Assembly: GCA_023390555.1 (NCBI GenBank)
Contig: JAEWCQ010000015.1
Coordinates: forward strand, 248,001 to 312,000
Direction: 5' to 3'
Length of the DNA: 64,000 nucleotides
Source of the DNA: Bacillota bacterium
GTDB lineage: Bacteria; Bacillota; Clostridia; Lachnospirales; Lachnospiraceae
This document shows, piece by piece, positions 1 to 8,424 of the stretch (its first letter is position 1; every line of letters begins with the position of its first letter). The position numbers and the translations under genes are program-made. The notes under the pieces are model-generated. The model was not told where the DNA came from and did not search any database. It worked only from the letters and a program-made list of their open reading frames with translations.

Positions 1-5
1 ATAAC

Positions 6-13
6 TTCCTCCG
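6..13 (-). promoter_or_regulatory. Ribosome binding site of the gene beyond the left edge
   Basis: After the rnc stop codon the minus strand carries CGGAGGAA about five bases before the window edge. This is a near-perfect Shine-Dalgarno sequence, so another gene should start just outside the window. In Firmicutes the gene after rnc is usually smc, which is inference only. Confidence 0.55.
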
Positions 14-22
14 TCTTGGCAC

Positions 23-712
23 TTATTTTCCATGCTTCTTCAAATCCAAAAGTGCCTGATATGCGGCTTCCTGTTCCGCGGCTTTCTTCGTGTGGCCGAT
101 ACCTTGTCCAATCACAGCTTCCCCTATGCGCGCCTCTACGATAAAACGCTTGTCATGGTCCGGTCCTTCTTCCCCAATAAGGCGGTAGTTCAGCGGTTCC
201 TCATAATTCCCCTGAACGACTTCCTGAAGGATAGTCTTGCTATCATAAAAGAGCTGTTTATGATCAATGTCCGTAAGAATATATTTCAAAATAAACTCTT
301 TTGCATTAGCAAAACCACCATCTAAATAAATGGCACCTATTACGGCTTCCAGCGCATCGGAAAGTATGGACTTGCGCTTCCGCCCGCCTGTCTGGTCTTC
401 TCCTTTGCCAAGATAGAGATACTCCCCTAAATGCAATGCTTTCGTACAGTATGCAAGTGTAGGTTCACAAACCAGACTTGCCCGGAATTTTGTCAGATCT
501 CCTTCCGGATAATTCGGATAATTTACAAACAGGTATTCACTGGTCACCACTTCCAGCACGGCATCTCCCAGAAACTCGAGACGTTCATTGTCGGAATGTT
601 TTTTCATATGTTTTTCATTCGCATAGGAACTATGGATCAATGCCTGACGAAGCAGGGTTTCGTTTTGAAATCGATACCCGATCATTTCCTGCATTTCTGT
701 TAATTTACTCAA
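23..712 (-). CDS. rnc: Ribonuclease III
   Basis: Double-strand-specific endoribonuclease that processes rRNA precursors and structured mRNAs in the cytoplasm. The 229-residue length is normal. The RNase III signature ERLEFLGD lies at residues 43-50, the second acidic cluster SDALEAVIG at about 118-126, and a double-stranded RNA binding domain fills the last 70 residues. The start appears to be TTG, with AGAGGTGG about five bases upstream; there is no equally good ATG before the catalytic domain. It follows acpP across a 71-bp gap holding a hairpin, in the usual plsX-acpP-rnc order. Confidence 0.96.
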   Translation of the reverse strand: MSKLTEMQEMIGYRFQNETLLRQALIHSSYANEKHMKKHSDNERLEFLGDAVLEVVTSEYLFVNYPNYPEGDLTKFRASLVCEPTLAYCTKALHLGEYLYLGKGEDQTGGRKRKSILSDALEAVIGAIYLDGGFANAKEFILKYILTDIDHKQLFYDSKTILQEVVQGNYEEPLNYRLIGEEGPDHDKRFIVEARIGEAVIGQGIGHTKKAAEQEAAYQALLDLKKHGK

Positions 713-749
713 ATCGCCACCTCTTTTTGCAGATTGTTCTAATATGAGA

Positions 750-774
750 GAAAAGCCCTTAGAAAGGGCTTTTC
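750..774 (-). terminator. Hairpin between acpP and rnc
   Basis: A perfect inverted repeat (GAAAAGCCCTT, three-base loop, AAGGGCTTTTC) lies after the acpP stop codon. Read on the minus strand it ends in a short T-rich tail, so it is probably a partial terminator that sets the acpP to rnc transcript ratio. Confidence 0.7.
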
Positions 775-783
775 GAATTACTC

Positions 784-1017
784 TTAGTTATTGGATGCAT
801 TTTTTATCTGATCAACGGCGTCTCCGACGGTAACAATCTTCTCCGCATCTTCATTTGCGATTTCAATATCGAATTCTTCTTCCAACCCCATAATAATCTG
901 GAAAACATCCAGTGAATCCGCCCCAAGATCATCTACAAATGTAGTTTCCATTGTGATTTCTTCCTCATCGACGTTCAATACTTCCGCAATGATTTTTTTC
1001 AGTTTTTCAAATTCCAT
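784..1017 (-). CDS. acpP: Acyl carrier protein
   Basis: Small acidic carrier that holds growing fatty acyl chains on a 4'-phosphopantetheine arm. At 77 residues it has the normal size, and the attachment motif GADSLD puts the modified serine at residue 35. The start has AAGGA about nine bases upstream. It lies 14 bp downstream of plsX, the enzyme that makes acyl phosphate from acyl-ACP, so the two are almost certainly co-transcribed. Confidence 0.97.
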   Translation of the reverse strand: MEFEKLKKIIAEVLNVDEEEITMETTFVDDLGADSLDVFQIIMGLEEEFDIEIANEDAEKIVTVGDAVDQIKNASNN

Positions 1018-1031
1018 AATACATATCCTTT

Positions 1032-2051
1032 CTATTCTTCTGCTGCATACTCAGCAATATTTTTCTTGATTTTTCCATTGATATCCTGCTGTTTAAACGT
1101 AACACACTGAATAATGGAATTCTTCACTTCATTCGCCTTCGCACTTCCGTGCGTCTTAACGACAAGTCCGTTTAACCCAAGTAACGGAGCTCCTCCATAG
1201 GCCGATGCATCGAACGTTTTTAACGTTTTTTTCAAGGCCGGAAGTGCAAGTGCCGCACCGATCTTACTCCGCAGCGTACTCATCAGACCCTGCCGGATTG
1301 CGCCTACCAGTGTAGATGCAATTCCTTCATAAAGCTTTAAAATCACATTGCCGGTAAATGCTTCACAGACGATTACGTCTGCTTCTCCATGCGGAATTTC
1401 TCTCGCCTCGATACTTCCTACAAAGTTAATATCACTGCATTCTTTCAGCAGCGGAAAGGTCTCTTTTACCAGCGCATTTCCCTTTTCTTCTTCCGCACCG
1501 ATGTTGACAATGGCAACTCTCGGATTCTTCACGCCCATGACGTGCTCCATGTAAATAGATCCCATTCTGGCAAACTGTACCAGATGCGACGGTCTGGCAT
1601 CTACATTTGCACCGCAGTCGATCAACAGTGACACGCCATTTTCAGTCGGAATAAGCGGAGCCAGCGGCGGGCGTTCGATTCCCTTGATCCTTCCTACGAT
1701 TACCTGTCCACCAACCAGTATTGCACCGGAACTTCCTGCGGAAACAAGTGCATCTGCCTCCATATGTTTTACCATATTCATGGCAACTACAATAGATGAA
1801 TTCTTTTTTTTACGGATTGCCATTACCGGAGGTTCCGCTGTTTCAATCACCTCATCCGCATTCACAATTTCAACCTGTTCCTTTGGATAAGTATATTTTC
1901 CCAGCTCCTCTGCAATTGCATCCTGCTGTCCCACAAGCAGCACTTTTATATCATTTCTTGTGGCAACTGCATCAATCGCACCTTTGACGATTTCACCCGG
2001 TGCATGATCTCCACCCATGGCATCAACAGCTACTTTAATCATGTCCTGCAT
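1032..2051 (-). CDS. plsX: Phosphate acyltransferase PlsX
   Basis: Converts acyl-ACP to acyl phosphate, the acyl donor for PlsY in phosphatidic acid synthesis. The N-terminal signature VAVDAMGGDHAP and the later GLNGLVVKTHGSA segment are typical of the family, and 339 residues is the usual length. The chosen ATG (M-Q-D-M-I) has AGGAGG seven bases upstream; a second ATG three codons later is possible. A promoter-like sequence lies at 2088-2116, so plsX may begin its own transcript with acpP and rnc. Confidence 0.96.
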   Translation of the reverse strand: MQDMIKVAVDAMGGDHAPGEIVKGAIDAVATRNDIKVLLVGQQDAIAEELGKYTYPKEQVEIVNADEVIETAEPPVMAIRKKKNSSIVVAMNMVKHMEADALVSAGSSGAILVGGQVIVGRIKGIERPPLAPLIPTENGVSLLIDCGANVDARPSHLVQFARMGSIYMEHVMGVKNPRVAIVNIGAEEEKGNALVKETFPLLKECSDINFVGSIEAREIPHGEADVIVCEAFTGNVILKLYEGIASTLVGAIRQGLMSTLRSKIGAALALPALKKTLKTFDASAYGGAPLLGLNGLVVKTHGSAKANEVKNSIIQCVTFKQQDINGKIKKNIAEYAAEE

Positions 2052-2087
2052 GAATCTACCTCCTGCATTCTCGTAACCCTATACTGA

Positions 2088-2116
2088 AATATACTATATC
2101 TCTTTCTATAAATCAA
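2088..2116 (-). promoter_or_regulatory. Putative promoter of plsX-acpP-rnc
   Basis: On the minus strand TTGATT and TATATT are separated by exactly 17 bp, with the -10 element about 37 bp upstream of the plsX ATG. The match to the vegetative consensus is good but not perfect. Confidence 0.5.
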
Positions 2117-2145
2117 CCACTAATCCGCACAACCGAAAAAACGGT

Positions 2146-2799
2146 TTAATTAAAAAAGTCACGGTTTCTTTCATCCTCTTCTTTCTGGTCTTCCTCCGAC
2201 ATATACCGGCGGAAGATTTTCTCCAGAATCACATTCCAAAGCCACATGAATGCAGCCGGAAGGAAGATGATCAGAAACGGCAGAATCCAGTCGAGAACAA
2301 TTGCTGCAGCCAGAATCAGAACCATCAGCAATGTCTTCGGCAGATGTGCAATTGCCATCAATGCCGCATTTTTCATAATTGCCCGGTTCGTATTCTCAAA
2401 ACGGGCAATACTTGGAAATATATATAATGCCCAGATCAGTTCAAAACCAAGCATCACAATAAAAAAGATATACAATTTTCCAAATGCATTTCCTGCGTTA
2501 TCGAACTGCTTCATGATATAGGCATCGATACCCATAACAGCCGCAATTGCAAGCAGAATCAGCCAGATGGAAGATGCCTGTTTGAAGTTGGACTTAAATG
2601 CCCCCACAAATTCTCTGAATACATAGCTTCTTCCATGCTTCAGGACTTTATTTATGGTGTAATACATCGCGGTTGTCGATGCCCCGATCGTAAAAATCGG
2701 GATTGAAAACAAAAGCCACAGTACGCTGATGCAGAACACATTGATGATTTTATCAAACGCCCGAAAAATCACATTGTCATAATTGAAAAAACTTCCCAT
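2146..2799 (-). CDS. DUF624 (YesL-like) membrane protein
   Basis: About 217 residues with four to five hydrophobic segments and the N-terminal MGSFFNYD block typical of DUF624/YesL proteins, which often sit beside carbohydrate uptake genes. The biochemical role of the family is not known. The ATG at 2799 is preferred over an upstream in-frame start because it matches the family N-terminus. The gene is an insertion between rpmF and plsX, which are often adjacent in Firmicutes, and it is cut off from rpmF by a terminator. The C-terminus is strongly charged. Confidence 0.8.
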   Translation of the reverse strand: MGSFFNYDNVIFRAFDKIINVFCISVLWLLFSIPIFTIGASTTAMYYTINKVLKHGRSYVFREFVGAFKSNFKQASSIWLILLAIAAVMGIDAYIMKQFDNAGNAFGKLYIFFIVMLGFELIWALYIFPSIARFENTNRAIMKNAALMAIAHLPKTLLMVLILAAAIVLDWILPFLIIFLPAAFMWLWNVILEKIFRRYMSEEDQKEEDERNRDFFN

Positions 2800-2920
2800 A
2801 GGTCTTACCTTCCCTTCTCCATTCACTGTATAGAAGAACAAAAGTGTACTTCGTACACTCCCTCATTCTACTGCTTCAAGCGTACAGCTTTTGTTCCGCG
2901 CGCGAAGCTGCGCATCTAAA

Positions 2921-2987
2921 TTTTATTCTATAGGAAAATCATAACTTTCACACGTTAATGCAACAAGATCTTTCCTATAGAATAAAA
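2921..2987. repeat. Interspersed palindromic repeat, copy A
   Basis: Two perfect 17-bp inverted arms (2921-2937 and 2971-2987) flank a 33-bp loop. The loop core at 2945-2966 recurs with only two differences at 30813-30834, in another intergenic region. The right arm overlaps the T-tract of the rpmF terminator. This looks like a small non-coding repeat family rather than a gene-specific regulator. Confidence 0.7.
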
Positions 2988-3012
2988 AAGGAGTGTTTTT
3001 TCAAACACTCCC
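2982..3012 (-). terminator. Rho-independent terminator after rpmF
   Basis: Directly after the rpmF stop, the minus strand reads GGAGTGTTT, a short loop, AAACACTCC and then a run of T residues. This is a textbook intrinsic terminator ending the yceD-rpmF transcript. Confidence 0.92.
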
Positions 3013-3018
3013 TAATTA

Positions 3019-3198
3019 TTAGTCCTGAGGAATAATCTCTTTTTTATTGTAGGAACCACAGTTCTTACATACTCTGTGAGGCATCATTAATGCGCCGCAT
3101 TTGCTGCATTTCACTAAGTTTGGAGCAGTCATTTTCCAGTTTGCTCTTCTTTTATCTCTTCTTCCTTTGGAAGATTTGTTCTTTGGACAAATTGACAT
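3019..3198 (-). CDS. rpmF: 50S ribosomal protein L32
   Basis: A 59-residue basic protein starting MSICPKNKSSKGRRDKRRA, with the zinc-ribbon cysteines C-x2-C and C-x2-C (CSKC and CKNC) of the zinc-binding form of L32. The ATG at 3198 is set by family length and by GGAGG overlapping the end of yceD. An open frame continues upstream to 3285, but that part is read from inside yceD and is not L32. The coupling with yceD is the classic arrangement. Confidence 0.97.
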   Translation of the reverse strand: MSICPKNKSSKGRRDKRRANWKMTAPNLVKCSKCGALMMPHRVCKNCGSYNKKEIIPQD

Positions 3199-3202
3199 CT
3201 GG

Positions 3203-3730
3203 TTACACCTCCTTAAATTTGTTAAAAACATCTTGGATAGCCGCCATTCTCGGATCCAGTTCTGTTTTGCTGCAATCGCAGTCATGCAAATTGAGATTCA
3301 CACCACATTGCTTACAAATCCCCTTGCAATCATCTTTACACAGAACCTTCATTGGCCAGTTAACCAAGATTTCATCATAGACAAGTCTGTCGACATCCAG
3401 ATGAAAGCCTGTCATGTAATCAGCCTCTTCCATTCCGTCCTCGTCTGTACGTGCAGCCTCCTCTAACGGAAGCTCCTTGTCAAACACAAGATGAATTCCT
3501 GCCTGAACTTCTTCCAGACATCGATCACATGGTATTGCAATCATTACATTCGTCTCACCGCGGATAAGCAGCCGCTTGTTCTCCTCGTTGACGATCTGTA
3601 ATTCGAATGGCTTTTTCTCAATGATAGGAAAACTGCCCAACTTCGAATCAAATGATGTCATATCGATTGTAACTGCAATCTGAACTTCCTTATTTTCAAA
3701 AGTACATACATCTTCTAATTCCAGTATCAT
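3203..3730 (-). CDS. YceD family protein (DUF177)
   Basis: A 175-residue member of the YceD/DUF177 family, conserved in front of rpmF in most bacteria and linked by genetics in plants and bacteria to 23S rRNA accumulation. The C-terminal cysteine cluster (CKDDC, CKQC, CDC) is typical. The start has AGGAG eight bases upstream, and a consensus promoter lies just before it. The stop is four bases from the rpmF start, which implies translational coupling. Confidence 0.92.
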   Translation of the reverse strand: MILELEDVCTFENKEVQIAVTIDMTSFDSKLGSFPIIEKKPFELQIVNEENKRLLIRGETNVMIAIPCDRCLEEVQAGIHLVFDKELPLEEAARTDEDGMEEADYMTGFHLDVDRLVYDEILVNWPMKVLCKDDCKGICKQCGVNLNLHDCDCSKTELDPRMAAIQDVFNKFKEV

Positions 3731-3756
3731 GCTCGTCTCCTATTCACACCTAAACA

Positions 3757-3785
3757 ATTATACATATCACACATATTTTTGTCAA
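3757..3785 (-). promoter_or_regulatory. Consensus vegetative promoter of yceD-rpmF
   Basis: The minus strand carries a perfect TTGACA, a 17-bp spacer and a perfect TATAAT, 27 bp upstream of the yceD ATG. It is the strongest sigma-A match seen in the window, as fits a ribosomal protein transcript. Confidence 0.9.
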
Positions 3786-3804
3786 TATGATTTTGCTGTA
3801 ATTC

Positions 3805-4992
3805 TTACACTAATGCCACAGTTTCTCTTGCAATGGCCAGTTCTTCATTTGTCGGAATGATACATACCCTGACTTTGGAATCCTGTGTTGACAGAATGGT
3901 GTCCTCACCACGCTTTTTATTTGCCTCCGCATCCATTGTAATGCCCAGATATCCGAAGTAAGAAAGGATCTTCTCCCGAATAAAGGAAGTGTTCTCACCA
4001 ATACCGGCCGTAAATGCAATCGCATCCACTCCATTCATGGCAGCCACATAGGCACCGATGTATTTTGCCACGCGGTATGCAAATACTTCACAGGCATCGA
4101 TTGCCCTTGCATTTCCCTCATGATAGGCTGCCTCCAGATCGCGGAAATCGCTCGACAACCCGGACATGCCCTGTACACCGGACTTTTTGTTCAGTATATT
4201 CATAACTCCCTCGATATCCAGATCCTCCTTTTTGGCAATGAATTCCATAATTGCAGGATCGATATCGCCGGAACGGGTTCCCATGACAAGCCCTTCCAAT
4301 GGAGTCAGGCCCATCGACGTATCCACGCATTTTCCATCAACTACTGCACTGATGGATGCACCGTTTCCAAGATGTGCCACGATAATCTTCGAATGATTCA
4401 GATCCAGCCCCAGAAATTCTGCGGTACGTTTGGATACAAAGCTGTGACTCGTTCCATGGAAACCATATCTTCTTACTTTATACTTTTCATAATATTCATA
4501 TGGAAGACCATATAGAAATGCTTTTTTCGGCATGGTCTGGTGAAATGCAGTGTCAAATACACCCACCATCGGAACGTTCGGCATCAGTTCCTGACAGGCC
4601 CGGATACCAATCAGATTCGCCGGATTATGAAGCGGTGCCAGATCGTTGCACTCTTCAATCTGCTCCAAAACATCTTCTGTCAGCACGATAGAACTTGCAA
4701 AATTCTCTCCTCCATGGACAATCCGGTGTCCGACCGCATCAATTTCTCCAAGACTTGCAACAGCTCCTGTTTTTTCATTCACCAGCGCATCCAGTACCAT
4801 CTGGATCGCCTCTTTATGCGTAGGCATCGGAGATTCCGTTATCTCCTTATCACAGCCTTCTTTCTGATATACGAGTCTTCCGTCAATCGCGATTCTCTCA
4901 CAAAGACCTTTTGCCAGTACCTCTTCACTGTCGGAATTAATCAGCTGATATTTCAGCGAAGAGCTTCCACAGTTAATTACTAATACGTTCAT
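3805..4992 (-). CDS. ackA: Acetate kinase
   Basis: Makes ATP and acetate from acetyl phosphate, the last step of acetogenic fermentation. Family motifs are the N-terminal VLVINCGSSSLKY, GHRIVHGG, and the phosphate-binding VAHLGNGASI, over a normal 395 residues. The partner phosphotransacetylase gene is not adjacent in the window. GGAG lies seven bases before the ATG, and a promoter with a perfect -10 lies at 5045-5073. Confidence 0.97.
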   Translation of the reverse strand: MNVLVINCGSSSLKYQLINSDSEEVLAKGLCERIAIDGRLVYQKEGCDKEITESPMPTHKEAIQMVLDALVNEKTGAVASLGEIDAVGHRIVHGGENFASSIVLTEDVLEQIEECNDLAPLHNPANLIGIRACQELMPNVPMVGVFDTAFHQTMPKKAFLYGLPYEYYEKYKVRRYGFHGTSHSFVSKRTAEFLGLDLNHSKIIVAHLGNGASISAVVDGKCVDTSMGLTPLEGLVMGTRSGDIDPAIMEFIAKKEDLDIEGVMNILNKKSGVQGMSGLSSDFRDLEAAYHEGNARAIDACEVFAYRVAKYIGAYVAAMNGVDAIAFTAGIGENTSFIREKILSYFGYLGITMDAEANKKRGEDTILSTQDSKVRVCIIPTNEELAIARETVALV

Positions 4993-5044
4993 TTTGTCTT
5001 TCTCCTTTTTATTTTTACCATTTACAGGTAGCAGAATTAGCTTT

Positions 5045-5073
5045 ATTATAAACCTATATTCTTATTGAAACAA
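5045..5073 (-). promoter_or_regulatory. Putative promoter of ackA
   Basis: Minus-strand TTGTTT and a perfect TATAAT with a 17-bp spacer, about 50 bp before the ackA ATG. The -35 box is weak. The region is shared with the divergent tmcAL gene. Confidence 0.5.
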
Positions 5074-5147
5074 TGCACATTCTGTATAATTTTGTATACA
5101 ATCGATGTGCCAATTCCGAAAAATATTTTTTATAAGGAGCCAGATCC

Positions 5148-6401
5148 ATGAATACAACGGGAATTATCGCAGAGTATAACCCATTTCACAATGGGCATCT
5201 CTATCAGCTGAACCAGGCCAGGAAAGAGTCCAAAGCCGACTATATTGTGATCGTTATGAGCGGCGACTTCGTGCAACGCGGTACTCCGGCTGTCATAGAT
5301 AAATATACCCGAACCCGGATGGCTTTATCCAACGGAGCGGACCTGGTACTGGAACTTCCGGTCCTCTGGTCAACTGCGAGTGCGGAGTATTTCGCCTCTG
5401 CGGGCGTCACCATGCTCAACAACCTTGGCGTCACCGATTCCATCAGCTTTGGTGTGGAGAGCGATACACTGGAACAGCTTTCCCAGATTGCGGCTGTTTT
5501 GCAAGAAGAACCGGATTGCTATAAACTCCGCCTGAGCGAAGCGCTGAAACAGGGAGACACCTTCCCTGTCGCGCGTAAAAAAGCACTCCTTTCCTCCGGT
5601 ATTCTGCCAAAAACTGCTGATTTCAAACAGATTGGGGCCATTCTCGACACGCCAAACAACATTCTTGGAATTGAATATTTGAAAGCCTTACAAAAACGCC
5701 GCAGTCCGATCGCACCGGCACCTGTTCTGCGCAGAGGAAGCGGTTACCACGACACGGATCTGAATGCGCTTGCCTCCGCTTCTGCCATACGACTTCATAT
5801 GCATCAAAACGGCAGTTCGGATGAATTAAAAGCAGCAATGCCAGACAGTGCGCTCACACTTCTGCAAACTTACATCCGGCAGTTCCCTCTGCTGAACGAG
5901 GACAATTTTTCTTCTATATTAAAATATAAACTGCTTTTGGAATCCGACCGTGGTTATTCCGATTATGCCGACTGCAATCCGGATCTTTCCAACCGGATAT
6001 TAAACGGCCTGAATGAATACCGCTCCTATTCGGATTTCTGTGACCTGTTAAAAAGCAAAGAAGTAACCCATACGAGAATCTCGCGGTTACTTCTTCATAT
6101 CATGCTTCATATAAAAAATAGTGACTACCTGCTTGGACGTGAATCCGATTACATCCCCTATCTGCGCGTACTCGGTTTCCGCAGAGATGCCGCCCCCCTG
6201 CTTTCGGAAATCAAAAAACATGCGGCTGTTCCGCTGATCACCAAGATGGCAGATGCCAAAAAGATTCTGGCAGCCGATTCCTGGGCATTGCGGATGTTAT
6301 CCATGGATATTTTCGCGGCAGATGTCTACAATTCCGTACGGACCGACATCACCGGGAGATCTGCTGCCAACGAATACACGCAGGGTATCGTCCTTTTGTA
6401 G
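5148..6401 (+). CDS. tmcAL: tRNA(Met) cytidine acetate ligase (TmcAL, YlbM)
   Basis: Activates acetate with ATP and transfers it to cytidine 34 of elongator tRNA(Met). The N-terminal IIAEYNPFHNGH nucleotidyltransferase motif, the VIVMSGDFVQRG segment and the 417-residue length match the YlbM family. AAGGAG precedes the ATG. It is divergent from ackA; since the enzyme uses free acetate, the neighbourhood may reflect a shared metabolite, though that is inference. Its end is only 14 bp from the convergent formyltransferase gene, with no clear terminator between. Confidence 0.92.
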   Translation: MNTTGIIAEYNPFHNGHLYQLNQARKESKADYIVIVMSGDFVQRGTPAVIDKYTRTRMALSNGADLVLELPVLWSTASAEYFASAGVTMLNNLGVTDSISFGVESDTLEQLSQIAAVLQEEPDCYKLRLSEALKQGDTFPVARKKALLSSGILPKTADFKQIGAILDTPNNILGIEYLKALQKRRSPIAPAPVLRRGSGYHDTDLNALASASAIRLHMHQNGSSDELKAAMPDSALTLLQTYIRQFPLLNEDNFSSILKYKLLLESDRGYSDYADCNPDLSNRILNGLNEYRSYSDFCDLLKSKEVTHTRISRLLLHIMLHIKNSDYLLGRESDYIPYLRVLGFRRDAAPLLSEIKKHAAVPLITKMADAKKILAADSWALRMLSMDIFAADVYNSVRTDITGRSAANEYTQGIVLL

Positions 6402-6415
6402 CCGTATGCTCCGGA

Positions 6416-7594
6416 TTAATGGTGGAACAGACGAATACCGGTAAAACACATTGCCATGTGGTACTTGTTACAGGTTTCGATCACGTTGTCATCCCGAATG
6501 GAGCCACCCGGTTCTGCGACATAGGAAACACCACTTCTGTGTGCTCTTTCAATATTATCCCCGAATGGGAAAAATGCATCGGAACCAAGTGCGACACCGG
6601 TATTCTGATCCAGCCAAGCGCGTTTCTCCGCTGCTGTAAATACCTCCGGTTTTACTTTAAAGATTTTCTGCCATGCACCCTCTTCCAGTACATCCATATA
6701 ATCTTCGCCGATATAAAGATCAATGGCATTGTCTCTGTCTGCCCTGCGGATTCCATCCACAAACGGAAGCTCCAATACCTTTGGGGACTGACGCAGGAAC
6801 CAGTTATCTGCCTTGCTTCCGGCGAGACGTGTGCAGTGAATTCTGGACTGCTGGCCGGCTCCGATGCCGATTGCCTGTCCGCCCTTTGCGTAACAAACAG
6901 AATTGGACTGTGTGTATTTCAAGGTAATCATGGCAATTGCAAGATCAATTTTGGCCGATTCCGGAATCTCTTTCTGCTCTGTTACCAGATTGGAAAAGAA
7001 ATCTGCATCGATCTTTAATTCATTTCTTCCCTGTTCAAAGGAGATACCAAACACTTCTTTTCGCTCGATTGGAGCTGGTACATAGGCAGGGTCGATTTCA
7101 ATCACGGCATAATTTCCGTTTTTCTTTTCTTTTAACATCGCAAGTGCCTCCGGTTCATAACCGGGAGCGATCACACCGTCAGAAACTTCCCGTTTGATGA
7201 TGGCGGCAGTTGCGGCATCACAGATATCCGATAAAGCGATAAAATCTCCGAACGAAGACATACGATCCGCTCCTCTGGCTCTTGCATATGCGTTGGCAAG
7301 CGGCGTGAATTCTGCTTTGAGATCATCCACCCAGTAGATTTTCTTCTCAACATCCGTCAGGGGAAGTCCGACTGCCGCTCCGGCAGGAGAGACATGCTTA
7401 AACGAAGTGGCTGCCGCAAGCCCTGTTGCCTGTTTCAATTCCTTTACCAGCTGCCAGCCGTTGAACGCATCCAGAAAATTGATGTAACCAGGTTTTCCGT
7501 TTAATACTTTAATCGGCAGTTCTCCGTTCTCCATATAAATTCTAGACGGCTTCTGGTTCGGATTACAGCCGTATTTCAATTCAAATTCTTTCAT
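6416..7594 (-). CDS. Stand-alone AICAR transformylase
   Basis: Formylates AICAR with 10-formyl-THF in the ninth step of IMP synthesis. It contains only the transformylase half of PurH: LKYGCNPNQ at residues 6-14 and the catalytic Lys66-His67 in SFKHVSPAGAAVG. At 392 residues it lacks the N-terminal IMP cyclohydrolase (MGS-like) domain of the usual fusion. The missing activity is supplied by the PurO-type gene 14 bp upstream, so the two are a functional pair. GGAGG lies five bases before the ATG. Confidence 0.93.
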   Translation of the reverse strand: MKEFELKYGCNPNQKPSRIYMENGELPIKVLNGKPGYINFLDAFNGWQLVKELKQATGLAAATSFKHVSPAGAAVGLPLTDVEKKIYWVDDLKAEFTPLANAYARARGADRMSSFGDFIALSDICDAATAAIIKREVSDGVIAPGYEPEALAMLKEKKNGNYAVIEIDPAYVPAPIERKEVFGISFEQGRNELKIDADFFSNLVTEQKEIPESAKIDLAIAMITLKYTQSNSVCYAKGGQAIGIGAGQQSRIHCTRLAGSKADNWFLRQSPKVLELPFVDGIRRADRDNAIDLYIGEDYMDVLEEGAWQKIFKVKPEVFTAAEKRAWLDQNTGVALGSDAFFPFGDNIERAHRSGVSYVAEPGGSIRDDNVIETCNKYHMAMCFTGIRLFHH

Positions 7595-7608
7595 CCTGTG
7601 CCTCCTGC

Positions 7609-8322
7609 TTAGTTGTTTTTATTTACAATGCGTGTTTCATAGGTTCCGGTCGCAAGATCGATATATCTTACAAACAATGACACCTTATTTTCTTCATTCA
7701 GGCTTTCCCATACCTGACTGGTAAAGCTGTCAATGTCACCGTCTACTGCAATCAGCTTCGGTTCTCCCTCATAACTTGGAAGCGGATCGCCATCACACAG
7801 ATAGGTGTGGATGAATCTGCCTTCCCCGTCCGCAGGATTCTCATAGGCAAACGTATAACGGTTGCAGCCGTCCGGGTTTCCGTTTCTGCTCTTTAAAATG
7901 GACATTGCAAAATTATAGCGGCCTTCTTCCACATGCAGAATCCCCGAAATCCGCGGTGTGTAGTTCGGTGCATCCGGCTCGAATTCTCTTGTGCGAAGTG
8001 CCTGTTCAAAGGTCTGCTGCCTGTCCATCAGTTCATAAATCGTATCTGTCTGATCACCGTTTGTCACAATGGTCTTATTACCAAGCACACGTACCGGCGC
8101 ATAAATAATCAAACTCGGATCACTTAACTTGGAAGGATCAAAGGCCTGCGTACGAATACCCTCCCCGTCCTCAACAAATATACGGTTGCGGCTGTTCTCG
8201 CTTCTGCCCATGATAAAATAAGCCATTACGGCAGAGCTGCCATCTTCTGATTTTCCAATTACAATACCTCTTCCCGGATAAGAATTATTTTTCAATTCCT
8301 GCTCCAACGAATTCATCTTCAT
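7609..8322 (-). CDS. IMP cyclohydrolase, archaeal PurO type
   Basis: Closes the ring of FAICAR to give IMP. The sequence (SYPGRGIVIGKS near the N-terminus, YFIMGRSENSRNR, and the C-terminal half with YNFAMSILKSRNG) is of the archaeal IMP cyclohydrolase family (PF07826), unrelated to the PurH N-terminal domain. The ATG at 8322 has AGGAGG seven bases upstream; an ATG seven codons earlier at 8343 also has AGGAG and cannot be excluded. It is the first gene of the two-gene unit with the transformylase and has its own promoter. Confidence 0.88.
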   Translation of the reverse strand: MKMNSLEQELKNNSYPGRGIVIGKSEDGSSAVMAYFIMGRSENSRNRIFVEDGEGIRTQAFDPSKLSDPSLIIYAPVRVLGNKTIVTNGDQTDTIYELMDRQQTFEQALRTREFEPDAPNYTPRISGILHVEEGRYNFAMSILKSRNGNPDGCNRYTFAYENPADGEGRFIHTYLCDGDPLPSYEGEPKLIAVDGDIDSFTSQVWESLNEENKVSLFVRYIDLATGTYETRIVNKNN

Positions 8323-8363
8323 CTCTGATCCTCCTGTTTGCATAGTTTCTCCTATTCAGGTAC

Positions 8364-8392
8364 ATTGTAGCATGCTCATTTTTAGATTACAA
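8364..8392 (-). promoter_or_regulatory. Putative promoter of the PurO-transformylase operon
   Basis: Minus-strand TTGTAA and TACAAT with a 17-bp spacer, about 40 bp before the PurO start. No purine riboswitch or PurR box was recognised between it and the gene. Confidence 0.5.
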
Positions 8393-8424
8393 TGCAAAGG
8401 CCATTATTAGTGATATGAAATAAA

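Noticed and set aside
3019..3285. A longer L32 with 29 extra N-terminal residues
   Set aside because: The extension is read from inside yceD in another frame; the family length and the ribosome binding site fix the start at 3198.
5065..5090. Plus-strand promoter for tmcAL (TTGAAA and TATAAT)
   Set aside because: The spacer is only 14 bp, outside the workable range, so the real promoter is left open.
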